Source: an uncultured Bradyrhizobium sp. (GTDB lineage Bacteria; Pseudomonadota; Alphaproteobacteria; Rhizobiales; Xanthobacteraceae). Taken from it: a stretch of DNA of 64,000 bases. Position 1 is the first letter of the stretch. Every line of letters starts with the position of its first letter. The DNA is taken from the NCBI RefSeq assembly GCF_947648125.1, contig NZ_CANSMR010000003.1, positions 1-64,000 of the forward strand, in the 5' to 3' direction. This document shows, piece by piece, positions 45,522-55,539 of this stretch. Below the pieces are notes generated by a model. It was given only the letters and a program-made list of their open reading frames with translations, was not told the origin of the DNA and did not search any database. Made by a program: the position numbers and the translations under genes.

Positions 45522-47953
45522 CAGCCCGCCGCCCGCTTCTTCTCTTTCACCAGCTGCTCCTCCATCAGCATCTCGGTGCCGATAATGCCCTCACGCGCGA
45601 GCTCTTCCAGTTCGGCGTCGGAGAGGCCGAGCATGCCGGACAAGATCTCGCGATTGTGCTCGCCGAGCGTCGGCGGCACCGAGCGGATCGCAAACGGCGC
45701 ATCGCCCTCGCGGAACGGCATCGATGGCTGCGGATGCTTGCCGATGAAGGCACGGTCGACCTGCTGGATGAAGCCGCGGGCGTGGAGCTGCGGGTCGTCA
45801 AGGAGATCGATCGGCAGCCGCGCGACGCCGGAGGCGATTCCTTCAGCCTGCAGCGCAGCCATCGCCGCATCGGCATCGCGTGCCGAGGTCCAGGCGGTGA
45901 TCGCAGCCTCGATCTCGGCCTCGACGGCGCGGCGGCCCGCGGCGGTCTTGAGCGCTGCGTCCGTTGCCCAGTCCTCGCGGCCGAGCAGCCGCGCTAGTCT
46001 TGGCCACATCGCGTCATCCGACACCGCGACCACGACCCAGTTGTCCTCGCCATCGCAGCGAAAGCAACCGTGCGGCACGAAATCAGGATGGCGATTGCCA
46101 TGTTTCGTGGGTGGCTTGCCATCGATCGAATGCGCCACGATCCAGGGTGCGGCGAACGGCATCATGCACTCGATCTGCGCGAGATCGATGAACTGGCCCT
46201 GCCCCGTCAGCCTGGCATGGATCAGCGCGGTCAGCACCGCAACCGCACCGTTGAGGCCACCGACGGCGTCCCCGAACGCGGTGTGGCTCATCACAGGCGG
46301 GCCGTCGGGATCGCCGACCACACTAGGCAAGCCGGAGCCCTGCTCCAGCGTCGAGCCATAGGCGCGGCAGTCGCGATGCACGCTGCCGGCGCCGAACGCC
46401 GACATCGACATCATCACGAGCTTCGGATTGATCTTGCTCAGCACGTCATAGCCGAGGCCGAGCTTGGGCAGCACCTCGACCGAATAATTATCGACCACGA
46501 GGTCGGCATCGGCGAGCAGGCGTTTTGCAAGCGCAAGCCCCTTCGGCCGGGTCAGATCGAGCGTGATGCCGCGCTTGTTGCGGTTCATGATGCAGTAGCG
46601 CACCGACTTTTCGTACATCTGCTCCAGCACATAGGCCGGGCGGCGGTCGACGCCGCGCCACCAGTCCGGATACTGGGTCGCCTCGATCTTGATGACGTCG
46701 GCGCCGAGATCGGCGAGCGTGCGGGTGCAGATCGGCCCGGCCCAGCCCATCGAGAAGTCGACCACGCGGATGCCCTCGAGCGGCAGGCGATCGGTCGGAG
46801 CCGGCTTCGGCGCCGGCACGCGCGGCGCGGCTTCACGCCTCGCCTGCTGCTCGCCAAGATCAGGCACGCGGCCACCGCGCAGCGGCGGCGTTCCCGTCAA
46901 TCGCTGCATCGTGCCGGCGGAAAAGCCGGTCTCGTCACCGACCGTGATCGGGACGATCGCACCGCGGGCGCGCTTCTCTTCGTCGGCGATGAGATCCGCG
47001 ATCTCCGGCACCGGCACGATCGGGATCTTGCGCTTGAGACCCTCGGCGAACCATTCCTGCGCGGTGCGCTGCTTCAGCTTCGGCAGGATCTTGCCTTCGA
47101 TCTCGGCGACGCGTTGCAGCCGGTCGACGCCCATGACGAGCGTCGGATCGTCGCGCAGATCGGTGAGCCCAAGCATCTCGCAGAACGCGCGCCACTGCGC
47201 CGGGGTCACCGTGGTGACGCCGAGCCAGCCCTGCTTGGTCTCGTAGATGCCAACCGGAAAGGTCGGCCAGAACCGGTTGACGCCGATCCGCCGCATGATG
47301 TCGCCGCGCTGGAACGCCTCGAACATGATATATTCGGTGACGGCGATAGAGGCCTCGAACAGGCTGAGATGGCTTTCGCGCCCGCGCCCGTCCTGCATGC
47401 GGCCGAGCACCGACGAGACCGCCGCGACGAAGCCCCACAGCCCGCCGAGAATCCCGGTCTGGAAATCCGGCGCGTGCATCGGCGGTCCCTGCTCGGGTCC
47501 GACCAGCTTCACGAGCCCGGTGAGTGCACGGATCGTGGAATCGGTCGCGGCGAAATCGGCATAGGGACCGCGATCGCCGAACCAGGTGAGGTCGAGATGG
47601 ATCAGGCCCGGATTGTTCCGCTTGATCGCATCGAGATCGATGCCGGGACAATTGGCCGCATCGATGCCGCGCCCATCGAGCAGGATATCGCAGCCGGCGA
47701 TCAGCTCGCGCAGGCGCAACGTGGCGCTTGCGTCGTCCTTGTCGAGGACGACACTCGATTTGTTGAAGTTCAGGAACGCAAACCAGGCGCTGTGCCCCTG
47801 CGGCGTCAGCGGCGCCGTGCGGCGAAGCGGATCGCCCGCTGGCGGCTCGACCTTCTGCACATCGGCGCCGAAATCGGCAAACAGCCGCGCGCAATAGCTC
47901 GTCGCCGCAGCACTTCCGATCTCGACTATCCGCAGATGCGACAACGCGCCCAT
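45521..47953 (-). CDS. Tandem CaiB/BaiF (class III) CoA-transferase, N-terminal half lacking the catalytic Asp
   Basis: An 810-residue fusion of two CaiB/BaiF domains: about 1-375 (MGALSHLRIVEIGSAAATSYCARLFADFGADV) and 385-810 (LEGIRVVDFSMGWAGPICTRTLADLGADVIKIE). Class III transferases form an aspartyl-CoA intermediate. In the second half D590 is present in GQGQFIDLAQIE. At the equivalent place in the first half, GRGRESHLSLFE has H195 instead. The fused protein may therefore fold as an internal pseudo-dimer with one active site. ATG 47953 follows GAGGAAGC; a TTG at 47971 is less likely. It leads the transporter operon and probably activates the imported acid to its CoA ester. Confidence 0.88.
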
Positions 47954-48133
47954 CACGCTTCCTCGCGACAAAATGACCAGCCGATGCCATCGGCTGATTC
48001 AGTTTCTTGTTGCCTGAACTTGAAGCCGCGCCGACTGTGTGATGCAAGTGGAATTTTCTTCCGCTTGACGGAATTCACTGGATTGCCGCAGCACTTTGCA
48101 ACAAGCGTGCGTTGACGGTCTGCCGCCGTGCAG

Positions 48134-48160
48134 TTGACGCATTGCTCGATCCGCTATTGT
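48134..48160 (+). promoter_or_regulatory. Candidate promoter for the enolase-superfamily gene
   Basis: TTGACG at 48134-48139 and TATTGT at 48155-48160 with a short 15-base spacer, about 40 bases upstream of the start at 48198. The spacing is not ideal, so this is tentative. The 244-base divergent region shows no palindrome. Confidence 0.3.
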
Positions 48161-48197
48161 GCTCTCTCCAACATCAACAAACGCCGGGCAGGAAACC

Positions 48198-49412
48198 ATG
48201 AGCAAATCCACCACAATCAAAAGCGTCGAGACACTCGCCTGCGATGCCGGCTGGCGGAATTATCATTTCGTCAAGGTGACGACGTCAGACGGGCTGGTCG
48301 GCTGGAGCGAATACGACGAAGGTTTCGGTGCGCCCGGCGTGACGGCGGCGATCGAACGACTGTCGGCGCGGGTGGTCGGCAAGAACGCGTTCGAGCACGA
48401 GCGGATCTATGTCGAGCTGTTCGCCGCGACGCGCCCCGCCGCCGGCGGCGTGGTGGCGCTGGCGCTCGGGGCGATCGAGAACGCGCTGCTCGACGTCAAG
48501 GCCAAGGCGCTCGGCGTGCCCTGCTACGATCTGCTCGGCGGCAAGATCCGCGACCGCGTGCGGGTCTATTGGTCGCATTGTGCGACCTGGCGCATCAATC
48601 ATCCGGATTGGTACAAGCCCGCAATCACGGATCTCGACGGCGTCAAGGCGATCGGGGCCGAGGTGCGCGAGAAGAAATTCTCGGCGATGAAGACCAACAT
48701 CTTCGTCTACACCGACGGCAAACCGCAAGGCTGGCGCCCCGGGTTCGGCGCGCCGTTCCAGCCCGAGATCAATGTCGACCGCAATGTGCTGCGCAATCTC
48801 TGCATGCATCTGGAGGCGATCCGCGACGGCGCGGGGCCGGATGTCGATCTCCTGCTCGACCTCAACTTCAACGCCAAGACCGAAGGCTATCTCAAGATCC
48901 TGCGCGCCATCGAGAAGATGGACATGTTCTGGGTCGAGATCGACACCTTCAACCCGCAGGCGCTCGGCTATATCCGGCGCCAGAGCCCGCACCCGATCTC
49001 GTCCTGCGAGACGCTTTTGGGCCTGCGCGAATTCCTGCCCTATTTCACCGAGCAGGCGATGGATGTCGCGATCATCGACACGCCGTGGAACGGCGTCTGG
49101 CAGTCGATGAAGATCGCCGCGGCCGCCGAGCATTTCGAGGTCAACGTCGCACCGCATAATTTCTACGGCCATCTCTGCACCATGATGAACGCGCATTTCT
49201 GCGCCGCGGTGCCGAACCTTAGGATCATGGAGACCGATATCGATCGGCTGGCCTGGGACCACGAGCTGTTCACCCACGTGCCGGAGTTCGTCGACGGCCA
49301 TCTCGTGATCCCGGATCGCCCGGGCTGGGGCACCGAGCCGAACGAGGAAGGCCTGCGCGCGCATCCGCCGAAGGACAAGGGCGGGCTGCTGAATTACGGG
49401 CTGAAGAAGTAG
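48198..49412 (+). CDS. Mandelate racemase/muconate lactonizing-family enzyme
   Basis: A 404-residue enolase-superfamily enzyme. The three metal ligands are visible as D221 (LLLDLNFN), E247 (FWVEIDTFN) and E271 (SSCETLLG), with a capping domain before residue 115. The usual KxK pair on the second barrel strand reads K165-T-N167, so the second lysine is replaced by asparagine, and H352-like general acid/base residues cannot be placed with certainty. Family members racemise, dehydrate or cyclise acid substrates. It diverges from the CoA-transferase/transporter operon and may act on the same compound. Confidence 0.88.
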   Translation: MSKSTTIKSVETLACDAGWRNYHFVKVTTSDGLVGWSEYDEGFGAPGVTAAIERLSARVVGKNAFEHERIYVELFAATRPAAGGVVALALGAIENALLDVKAKALGVPCYDLLGGKIRDRVRVYWSHCATWRINHPDWYKPAITDLDGVKAIGAEVREKKFSAMKTNIFVYTDGKPQGWRPGFGAPFQPEINVDRNVLRNLCMHLEAIRDGAGPDVDLLLDLNFNAKTEGYLKILRAIEKMDMFWVEIDTFNPQALGYIRRQSPHPISSCETLLGLREFLPYFTEQAMDVAIIDTPWNGVWQSMKIAAAAEHFEVNVAPHNFYGHLCTMMNAHFCAAVPNLRIMETDIDRLAWDHELFTHVPEFVDGHLVIPDRPGWGTEPNEEGLRAHPPKDKGGLLNYGLKK

Positions 49413-49440
49413 GGATTGTTGTGCCGATCCTCACCCCATC

Positions 49441-49562
49441 GTCGTCCCGGCGAAAGCCGGGACCCATAACCACCGCTCTGCGGCTTATGAACGCGGCTGC
49501 GGCCCCAGTGACGTGAAGCAACAATAGCTGTGGTAATGGGTCCCGGCCTTCGCCGGGACGAC
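49441..49562. repeat. Inverted repeat, GTCGTCCCGG family, copy 2
   Basis: Arms GTCGTCCCGGCGAAAGCCGG (49441) and CCGGCCTTCGCCGGGACGAC (ending 49562) with internal ATAACCACC. It has the same length and design as 29625-29746 and lies between two convergent genes. Confidence 0.85.
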
Positions 49563-49582
49563 GCATACTCAACCACCGCCCC

Positions 49583-50824
49583 TCAATTATCCTCCCGCAC
49601 CGGCGTGAACGCGCTCTCGATCACGTCGCCGATCGGCTGCCAGGCGTTGCCGTCGAACTGCACCAGCCGCATCTGCTTGATCGGCCGGAAATCCTTCGGC
49701 CCGGTGTTGATCACGATCCCGGGCAGCGCGATCGGGCTTTGGTAGTCCTTCAGCGAGGCGGCCTGCCGCATGATGTTCTCGCGCGACAGGTCGTCGCCGC
49801 ACTGGCGCAGCACCTGCATCAGCGTGTCGGCGGCGGCGTAGCCGAACACGGCGTAGATGTCGTCCTTGTCGCCGTCGGGGTAATACTTGTCCATGAAGGC
49901 GTCCCACGCCTTGATCTGCGGATCGTTCTTCCAGGAGGCATCGCCGGCGTCCTTCAGGAACGAGGTCGAGATCACGCCGAGCGAATTCTGCAGGCCCGCC
50001 GGCCGCAATGCGCTGGCGATCGAGGCAGACGCGTTGTCGAGGATGAACACCGGATGCCAGTCGAGGTCGGCGGCCACGCGGATCGCGCGCGCCGCGATCG
50101 CCGGGGCGCCGTCGAACACCAAAATGTCGGCGCCGGAGCCTTTCAGGATTCCGATCTGGTTCTGGATCGCGGTCTCCGACGCGTCGAAGGCGAGATCGGC
50201 AACGATCATGCCTGCGGTGTCGCCGAGCCCTTCCTGCAATCCCCGGAACAGATCTCGGCCGAACTGGTCGTTCTGCCAGAGCACCGCGATCTTGCGGGAG
50301 GGATAGGCGGCTTGGATGTAATTGGCATAGATCCGGCCCTCGGCGCGGAAGGTCGGCTGCCAGCCCATGGTCCAGGGAAAGGTTTTCGGATGCGCCCACT
50401 CCTCGTCGCCGGAGGCGACGAACAGCTGCGGGATATTCTTCTCGTTGAGGTACTTCCGGACGGCGAGGTTGCTCGGCGTGCCGAACGAGCCGAACATCAA
50501 CAGCACGTCCTGCTTCTCGACGAGATCGCGGGTCTGCTCGATTGCGGTCTTCGGATTGGAGCTGTCATCGACCGAGACGAACCTGACCTTGCGGCCGTTG
50601 ATGCCGCCATGCTCGTTGACCATGTCGAAATAGGCCGCTTCCGCCCGCCCGATGGTCGCGAACGCGGCGAGCGGCCCGGTGTAGGGCATGACGTTGCCGA
50701 CACGGATCTCGCTGTCCGTCTTCGCTTCCGGCCCCTGCTGCGCACGCAACGGCGACGCCGCGAGAACCGCTGCGAAGACAAGGGATATCGAAAGCACGGT
50801 TTGTCGTTTTGTTTGCATCAACAT
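49583..50824 (-). CDS. ABC transporter substrate-binding protein, branched-chain type, without nearby permease
   Basis: A 413-residue periplasmic protein. The signal peptide ends near SPLRAQ, followed by the Peripla_BP_6 body (RVGNVMPYTGPLAAFATIGRAEAAYFDMVNEHGGINGRKV). ATG 50824 was chosen; GTG 50830 and ATG 50818 are alternatives, and none has a strong ribosome site. No permease or ATPase is adjacent. It lies downstream of hyuAB, separated by a mosaic palindrome, so a link to hydantoin or lactam uptake is possible only. Confidence 0.9.
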   Translation of the reverse strand: MLMQTKRQTVLSISLVFAAVLAASPLRAQQGPEAKTDSEIRVGNVMPYTGPLAAFATIGRAEAAYFDMVNEHGGINGRKVRFVSVDDSSNPKTAIEQTRDLVEKQDVLLMFGSFGTPSNLAVRKYLNEKNIPQLFVASGDEEWAHPKTFPWTMGWQPTFRAEGRIYANYIQAAYPSRKIAVLWQNDQFGRDLFRGLQEGLGDTAGMIVADLAFDASETAIQNQIGILKGSGADILVFDGAPAIAARAIRVAADLDWHPVFILDNASASIASALRPAGLQNSLGVISTSFLKDAGDASWKNDPQIKAWDAFMDKYYPDGDKDDIYAVFGYAAADTLMQVLRQCGDDLSRENIMRQAASLKDYQSPIALPGIVINTGPKDFRPIKQMRLVQFDGNAWQPIGDVIESAFTPVREDN

Positions 50825-50933
50825 CGCCACAACGCCGGCACCAGGCCAGCGCTCCCTCCCAGCGCGCGGAGCTTATCGCCCAAGGCAATGCCGGGAAAAT
50901 GAAATGTTGATGGCGGAGGCCAGCTTCCCCTCA

Positions 50934-51061
50934 CCTCTCCCGCTTGCGGGGGAGGTCGGATTGCATCGAAGATGCAATCCGGGTGGGGGCTGTTTCCACA
51001 TGATGATAGTCGACTTGTGGCGAGACCCCCACCCCAACCCTCCCCCGCAAGCGGGAGAGGG
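50934..51061. repeat. Mosaic palindrome, CTCTCCC family, copy 6
   Basis: Outer arms CCTCTCCCGCTTGCGGGGGAGG (50934-50955) and CTCCCCCGCAAGCGGGAGAGG (51041-51061), inner GGATTGCATC/GATGCAATCC and GGTGGGGG/CCCCCACC. It lies between hyuA and the binding-protein gene. Confidence 0.85.
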
Positions 51062-51082
51062 AGCGCAGTTTCCGCATGGCGA

Positions 51083-53122
51083 TCAACGCAATGTTATGTC
51101 GAGCCAGCCCAGCGGGTTGACCGCGACACGATCGCCGCTGTCGACCAGAACCGTCGTGGTTTCGGCCTCGATGATCGCTGGACCGGCGAGTGAGTGCCCG
51201 GGCTTGAGATCGTCGAGCGCATAGACCGGCACCTCGCGCCAGGCACCGAACCAGGCCTGCCGCTTGCCGCGCGGCGCGCAGGGTGCGGCCGACGCGGCCT
51301 CGCCGGCATCGCTGCTCCGCCGCGCGACCTTGCCGACCGCGGCGACACGGGCGTTGACGAACACCACCTCCTGCCCGCGCGAGGCATAGGTGTAGAGTTC
51401 CTCGTGGCGGCGATGGAAGCGCTCCTCGATCTGTGCCACGAGATCCGCGGCGCCGAGATCGAGGTCGCCGAGCGGCACGTCGATCTCGAACACCTGCTCG
51501 CCATAGCGCATCTCGGCCGAGCGCTCGATCGCGATGTCGCCCTTGAACCAGTCGCGCAAACGGCCGGCCGCCTGCTCCTCCAGCGCGGCGAACAGCGCCC
51601 GCACTTCGTCCGCGGAAATGCGGCCGGTGCCGTAATGGGTACGGCTGACCTCGTAGCGCAGATCGCTGGTCAGCATGCCCCAGGCCGACAGCACGGAAGC
51701 GACCGTCGGCACGATAATACGCTTGATCTCGAGCTCGCGCGCGACCTCGGCGGCGTGCATGCCGGCGGCCCCGCCAAAGCTGAGCAGCGCAAACTTGCGG
51801 GGATCGACACCGCGGCGCAGCGTCATCAGGCGGATGCCGTCGGCCATCTTCAGATTGATCATCTTGTAGATGCCGGCGGCCGCCTCGATCCGCGACAGCT
51901 CGAGCGCTTCGGCGATCCGGTCGACCGCGGCTTCCGACGCCGCGCGATCGAGCGGCCGCGCGCCGCCCATGAAGGCTGCGGCATCGAGATAGCCGAGCAC
52001 GACATTGGCGTCGGTGACGGTGGCAGCCAGGCCGCCATTGCCGTAGCACGCCGGCCCCGGCACCGAGCCCGCGCTCTCCGGCCCGACCCGCAGCGTGCGG
52101 CTGCCGTCGACACCGGCGATCGAGCCGCCGCCCGCCGCGATGCTGGCGATGTCGAGGCTGCGCAGTGCAATGCGCTGGCCGGCCAGCATGCCGTCGGCCG
52201 ACAGCGAGGCCTCGCCATCTGCGATCAGCGAGATGTCGGTCGAGGTCCCGCCCATGTCGAACGGCACGAGATCGGGAATCCCGAGCATCTCGGCACAGCG
52301 GCGGCTGCCGGAGATGCCGCCGGCAGGGCCCGACAGCACCGTGCCTGCCGCAAGCCGCGAGGCCTCCTCCACCGGCGCCATGCCGCCATGCGACAGCACG
52401 ACGAACAGCGAGCCCGCAAAGCCGGCCTCATGCAGGCTGCGCTCGAGATTGGTGAGATAGCGCCGCACCGTCGGCGCGACATAGGCGTTCACGATCGTGG
52501 TCGAGACGCGCTCATATTCCTTGATCTGCGGCAGCACGTCGCTCGAGCGTGACACGCTGACATCGGGCAATTCCTTCGCCAGCCGTTCGACCGCGACGAG
52601 TTCATGCGCCGGATTGAGATAGGCGTGCAGGAAGCAGACCGCGACCGAATTCGCGCCGGACCGTTTCACCTCGGCGATGACATCGCCGAGCGCTGCGGCA
52701 TCGAGCGCGATCGCCGCGCTGCCGTCGGCCTTCAGCCGCTCGCGCACGCCGAAGCGGCGCTCGCGCGGCACCAAGGGCTCGGGCGGCGGCGTGCGCAGAT
52801 CGTAGCGATCCGGCTTCAACCCCTCGCGCATCTCGACGACGTCGCGATGGCCCTCGGTGGTCAGCAGCGCAACTTTGGCGCCCTTGCGCTCCAGCAGCGC
52901 ATTGGTCGCAACCGTCGTGCCGTGCACCAGGCGATCGGTCGCCGCGAGCATCGCCGCGCGCGTGACGCCGAGGCGGCGCGCCAACTCCTCAAGTCCCGCC
53001 ATGACGCCGATCGACTGATCGGCCGGCGTGGACGGTGATTTCGCGAACACAGTTCGCCCGGTTTGATCGGTCGCAACCAGGTCGGTGTAGGTGCCGCCGA
53101 CGTCAACCCCAATCGTGTACAT
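51083..53122 (-). CDS. hyuA: Hydantoinase/oxoprolinase subunit A
   Basis: A 679-residue ATP-dependent amidohydrolase subunit. The ATPase-fold start reads YTIGVDVGGTYTDLVATD, with VHGTTVATNALLERKGA near 66 and the second domain's DMGGTSTDISLI near 290. With HyuB it hydrolyses cyclic amides such as hydantoins, 5-oxoproline or N-methylhydantoin using ATP, or acts as an acetone-carboxylase-like enzyme; sequence alone does not decide. There is no gamma subunit nearby, which argues against acetone carboxylase. The start lies seven bases after the hyuB stop. Confidence 0.92.
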   Translation of the reverse strand: MYTIGVDVGGTYTDLVATDQTGRTVFAKSPSTPADQSIGVMAGLEELARRLGVTRAAMLAATDRLVHGTTVATNALLERKGAKVALLTTEGHRDVVEMREGLKPDRYDLRTPPPEPLVPRERRFGVRERLKADGSAAIALDAAALGDVIAEVKRSGANSVAVCFLHAYLNPAHELVAVERLAKELPDVSVSRSSDVLPQIKEYERVSTTIVNAYVAPTVRRYLTNLERSLHEAGFAGSLFVVLSHGGMAPVEEASRLAAGTVLSGPAGGISGSRRCAEMLGIPDLVPFDMGGTSTDISLIADGEASLSADGMLAGQRIALRSLDIASIAAGGGSIAGVDGSRTLRVGPESAGSVPGPACYGNGGLAATVTDANVVLGYLDAAAFMGGARPLDRAASEAAVDRIAEALELSRIEAAAGIYKMINLKMADGIRLMTLRRGVDPRKFALLSFGGAAGMHAAEVARELEIKRIIVPTVASVLSAWGMLTSDLRYEVSRTHYGTGRISADEVRALFAALEEQAAGRLRDWFKGDIAIERSAEMRYGEQVFEIDVPLGDLDLGAADLVAQIEERFHRRHEELYTYASRGQEVVFVNARVAAVGKVARRSSDAGEAASAAPCAPRGKRQAWFGAWREVPVYALDDLKPGHSLAGPAIIEAETTTVLVDSGDRVAVNPLGWLDITLR

Positions 53123-53129
53123 CGCTGCC

Positions 53130-54782
53130 CTATACCGCCTTCGAAACCAGACCTTGCGCGGCGTCGCGCGCCCGCGCCTCCGCCGATCGCTTCTCGGATG
53201 GACCCCAGCCGCCCCCGCCGGACGAGCGGATCTCGAGGCAGTCGCCGGGGCGCAACTCGATGCCGACCTCCTTGGTCTTCAGCACGCGCGGCTCGCGGCC
53301 TTCCGACAAGAGGCGATAGTGATGCGGCTCGCCGTCCTTGCCGCCGAGCATGCCGCAAGGGCCGTGCCGCGCGCCGTCGCCCGCGGTGTTGCCCTTGGCC
53401 GGCTTTGCCGTCTCCAGCACCATGTCGAGCGCCACGCCGAGCCCGCCGCGATGCTGGCCATCGCCGCCGGAATCCGGCCGGAATTCGTGCTGGCGGAAGT
53501 GCAGCGGAAAGCGCACCTCGGCAACCTCGATGCTACCGAATTTGAGTCCGCCGACCGAATGCCACTCGCCGATCGAGGAATAGCCATCGCCGCCGGGCGA
53601 TGCGCCGCCGCCGGGCCGCGCCTGGAACATGTGCCAGATGAAATTGCGCCCGTTGCGCGGATCCTCGCCCTGGATCGCGATGCGGAAGCGGCGACCCCAG
53701 CCGCCCATCACGCGATCCGGACAGGAGGCCGACATCGCCTTGATGATGGCCTCGACGATCTCGTTGGAGGGATGGCTGGTGCACAAGGTCACCGGCCTGC
53801 CGGGATCAGCCCACACGATGGTGCCCTGCTTCGCCACCACCTTCAGCGGCCGCAGCGCGCCGGTGTTCTTCGGAATATCGGCATCGATCAGATAGGCAAA
53901 CGCCATCGCAACCGCCGCCTGCATGTTGGCGTGCGACGAGTTGACGAAGCTCGTCGACTGCGGATCGGAGCCGGTGAGATCGACCTCGATGTCACTGCCC
54001 GTTTTGGTCACCTTGGCCGCGATCTTGATGTCGGTGCGGCCGTGGCCGTCGTCGTCGAGCAAGGCCTCACCATAGAACACGCCGTCCTTCCATGTGGACA
54101 CCACGGCGCGGGTCTGCTGCTCGGTAGCATCGAGAATGGCCTCGATCGCGGCCTCGACGGTCTCCGCGCCGAACTCGCTGAACAGTTTTGCGACGCGGCG
54201 TTCGCCGAGATGCGCCGCACCCAGCATCGCCGCAAGGTCGCCGCGGAATTCGCGGGGGTTGCGGATGTTGAGCGCCAGCAGGTCGAGCAGGTCCTCACGC
54301 GGCTTGCCGGCCTCGTAGAGCTTGATCGGCGGAATGCGAATGCCTTCCTGATAGATTTCAGTCGCGGCCGGATTGTAGGCCCCATGGGTGGCACCGCCGA
54401 TGTCGCTCTGATGCGCGCGCACGATGGTCCAGAGCAATCGCTTGCCGCCGTCGAACACCGGCACGAAGGCGGTGAGATCAGGCAGATGGCTGCCGCCCTG
54501 ATAGGGATCGTTGAGCAGGATGACGTCGCCGGGCGCGACATCCTTGAAGCGTTCCTCGACCGCGAGCGTCGCCCACGGCAAGGCGCCGACATGCACCGGG
54601 ATGTGGTCGGCCTGCGCGATCAGCCGCCCGCTTGTGTCGCAGATCGCCAGCGAGAAATCGCGGCTGGAATTGAGGATCTGCGAATAGGAGGTGCGAAGCA
54701 TGGCCTCGCCCATCTCCTTCACGATCGACGACAGGCGGTGCTGGACGACGGAACGGGTGATCGGATCGATCTTGGCGGACAT
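53130..54782 (-). CDS. hyuB: Hydantoinase/oxoprolinase subunit B
   Basis: A 550-residue subunit, first gene of the hyuBA pair. Family segments include DPITRSVVQHRLSSIVKEMGEAMLRTSYSQILNSSRDFSLAICD at the N-terminus, PGDVILLNDPYQGGSHLPDLT near 90, SSHANMQAAVAMAFAYL near 281, and the C-terminal SSGGGGWG. The missing hydrophobic leader places it in the cytosol. The promoter should lie in 54783-55047, a gap of 265 bases to the divergent gene where no clear motif was found. Confidence 0.92.
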   Translation of the reverse strand: MSAKIDPITRSVVQHRLSSIVKEMGEAMLRTSYSQILNSSRDFSLAICDTSGRLIAQADHIPVHVGALPWATLAVEERFKDVAPGDVILLNDPYQGGSHLPDLTAFVPVFDGGKRLLWTIVRAHQSDIGGATHGAYNPAATEIYQEGIRIPPIKLYEAGKPREDLLDLLALNIRNPREFRGDLAAMLGAAHLGERRVAKLFSEFGAETVEAAIEAILDATEQQTRAVVSTWKDGVFYGEALLDDDGHGRTDIKIAAKVTKTGSDIEVDLTGSDPQSTSFVNSSHANMQAAVAMAFAYLIDADIPKNTGALRPLKVVAKQGTIVWADPGRPVTLCTSHPSNEIVEAIIKAMSASCPDRVMGGWGRRFRIAIQGEDPRNGRNFIWHMFQARPGGGASPGGDGYSSIGEWHSVGGLKFGSIEVAEVRFPLHFRQHEFRPDSGGDGQHRGGLGVALDMVLETAKPAKGNTAGDGARHGPCGMLGGKDGEPHHYRLLSEGREPRVLKTKEVGIELRPGDCLEIRSSGGGGWGPSEKRSAEARARDAAQGLVSKAV

Positions 54783-55047
54783 TTTTGCCCTTGTGGGCGC
54801 ATGGGACTGCGCAGAGAGGATCGCGGAACCGGTCGATCAGGACCGGAATTCCCTCTTATAGCCAGAGACTTGCCGATCGCAAATCGGCCGGTTCGGCCGT
54901 AACGGGGTATTCCATCGATCAGCAAGTCGTGATCGACAAGAAGCCACCCGGCGACGGAATAGAACTCACGCCACCGCGTCCCACCCATGCAAGCCGGCCC
55001 CGAGGCCGGGCCGCTCGGGCTTCCCCGACAACCCCCAGGGTGACGCA

Positions 55048-55539
55048 ATGCTTCCTCGACTCCTCAGACCCGGCCTCGCGCCGCTCGGCGTATCCGTCCT
55101 GCTCGCTGTTGCCGCGGCCGCGTTCGCGCATGACGGCGATCATCATCCGACACAGACCGCGCTGTCGGCCGACGAGAGCGCCTTCCTCGCCGAGAACGAC
55201 GCCGCGATGACCAGGATGATGAACGACATGGCCGCCAAGCCGAGCGGCGATATCGATCGCGATTTCGTCGCGATGATGACCCCGCACCATCAGGGTGCAA
55301 TCGACATGGCCGTGATCGAGCTGCGCTACGGCAAGAACGAGCGGCTGCGCCGGATCGCACAGGAGATCATCGTCGAGCAGCGCCAGGAGATCGACGCCAT
55401 GAAGCTCGCGCTCGGCGAACAGGTCACGGACACGACACCCGCCCCGACACAACAACCCGGCGCGAAAGCCGCCCCGGCGGCGACCAGTCACGATCACATG
55501 AACATGCACCACGACATGATGAAGCAGGAGACCAAGTGA
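55048..55539 (+). CDS. DUF305 secreted protein with His/Met-rich tail
   Basis: A 163-residue exported protein (signal ending near AAAFAHD). The DUF305 four-helix domain is recognised by MMTPHHQGAIDMAVIELRYG near 90 and IIVEQRQEIDAMK. The C-terminal tail HDHMNMHHDMM is rich in histidine and methionine, a composition typical of periplasmic copper handling. It is the first gene of a four-gene coupled operon ending in a sigma/anti-sigma pair. No reaction is known for the family. Confidence 0.88.
   Translation: MLPRLLRPGLAPLGVSVLLAVAAAAFAHDGDHHPTQTALSADESAFLAENDAAMTRMMNDMAAKPSGDIDRDFVAMMTPHHQGAIDMAVIELRYGKNERLRRIAQEIIVEQRQEIDAMKLALGEQVTDTTPAPTQQPGAKAAPAATSHDHMNMHHDMMKQETK

Noticed and set aside
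46070-48115. A 681-codon plus-strand frame opposite the CoA-transferase
   Set aside because: Same antisense composition artefact; the minus strand has two recognisable CaiB domains.
51083-54782. hyuAB considered as an acetone carboxylase
   Set aside because: No gamma subunit gene is adjacent, and the two-subunit arrangement fits hydantoinase/oxoprolinase better.
54825-54852. GGAACC followed by AATTCC, considered as an ECF-type promoter for the DUF305 operon
   Set aside because: No CGTT- or TCTR-like -10 element at the right spacing, and it is over 190 bases from the gene.
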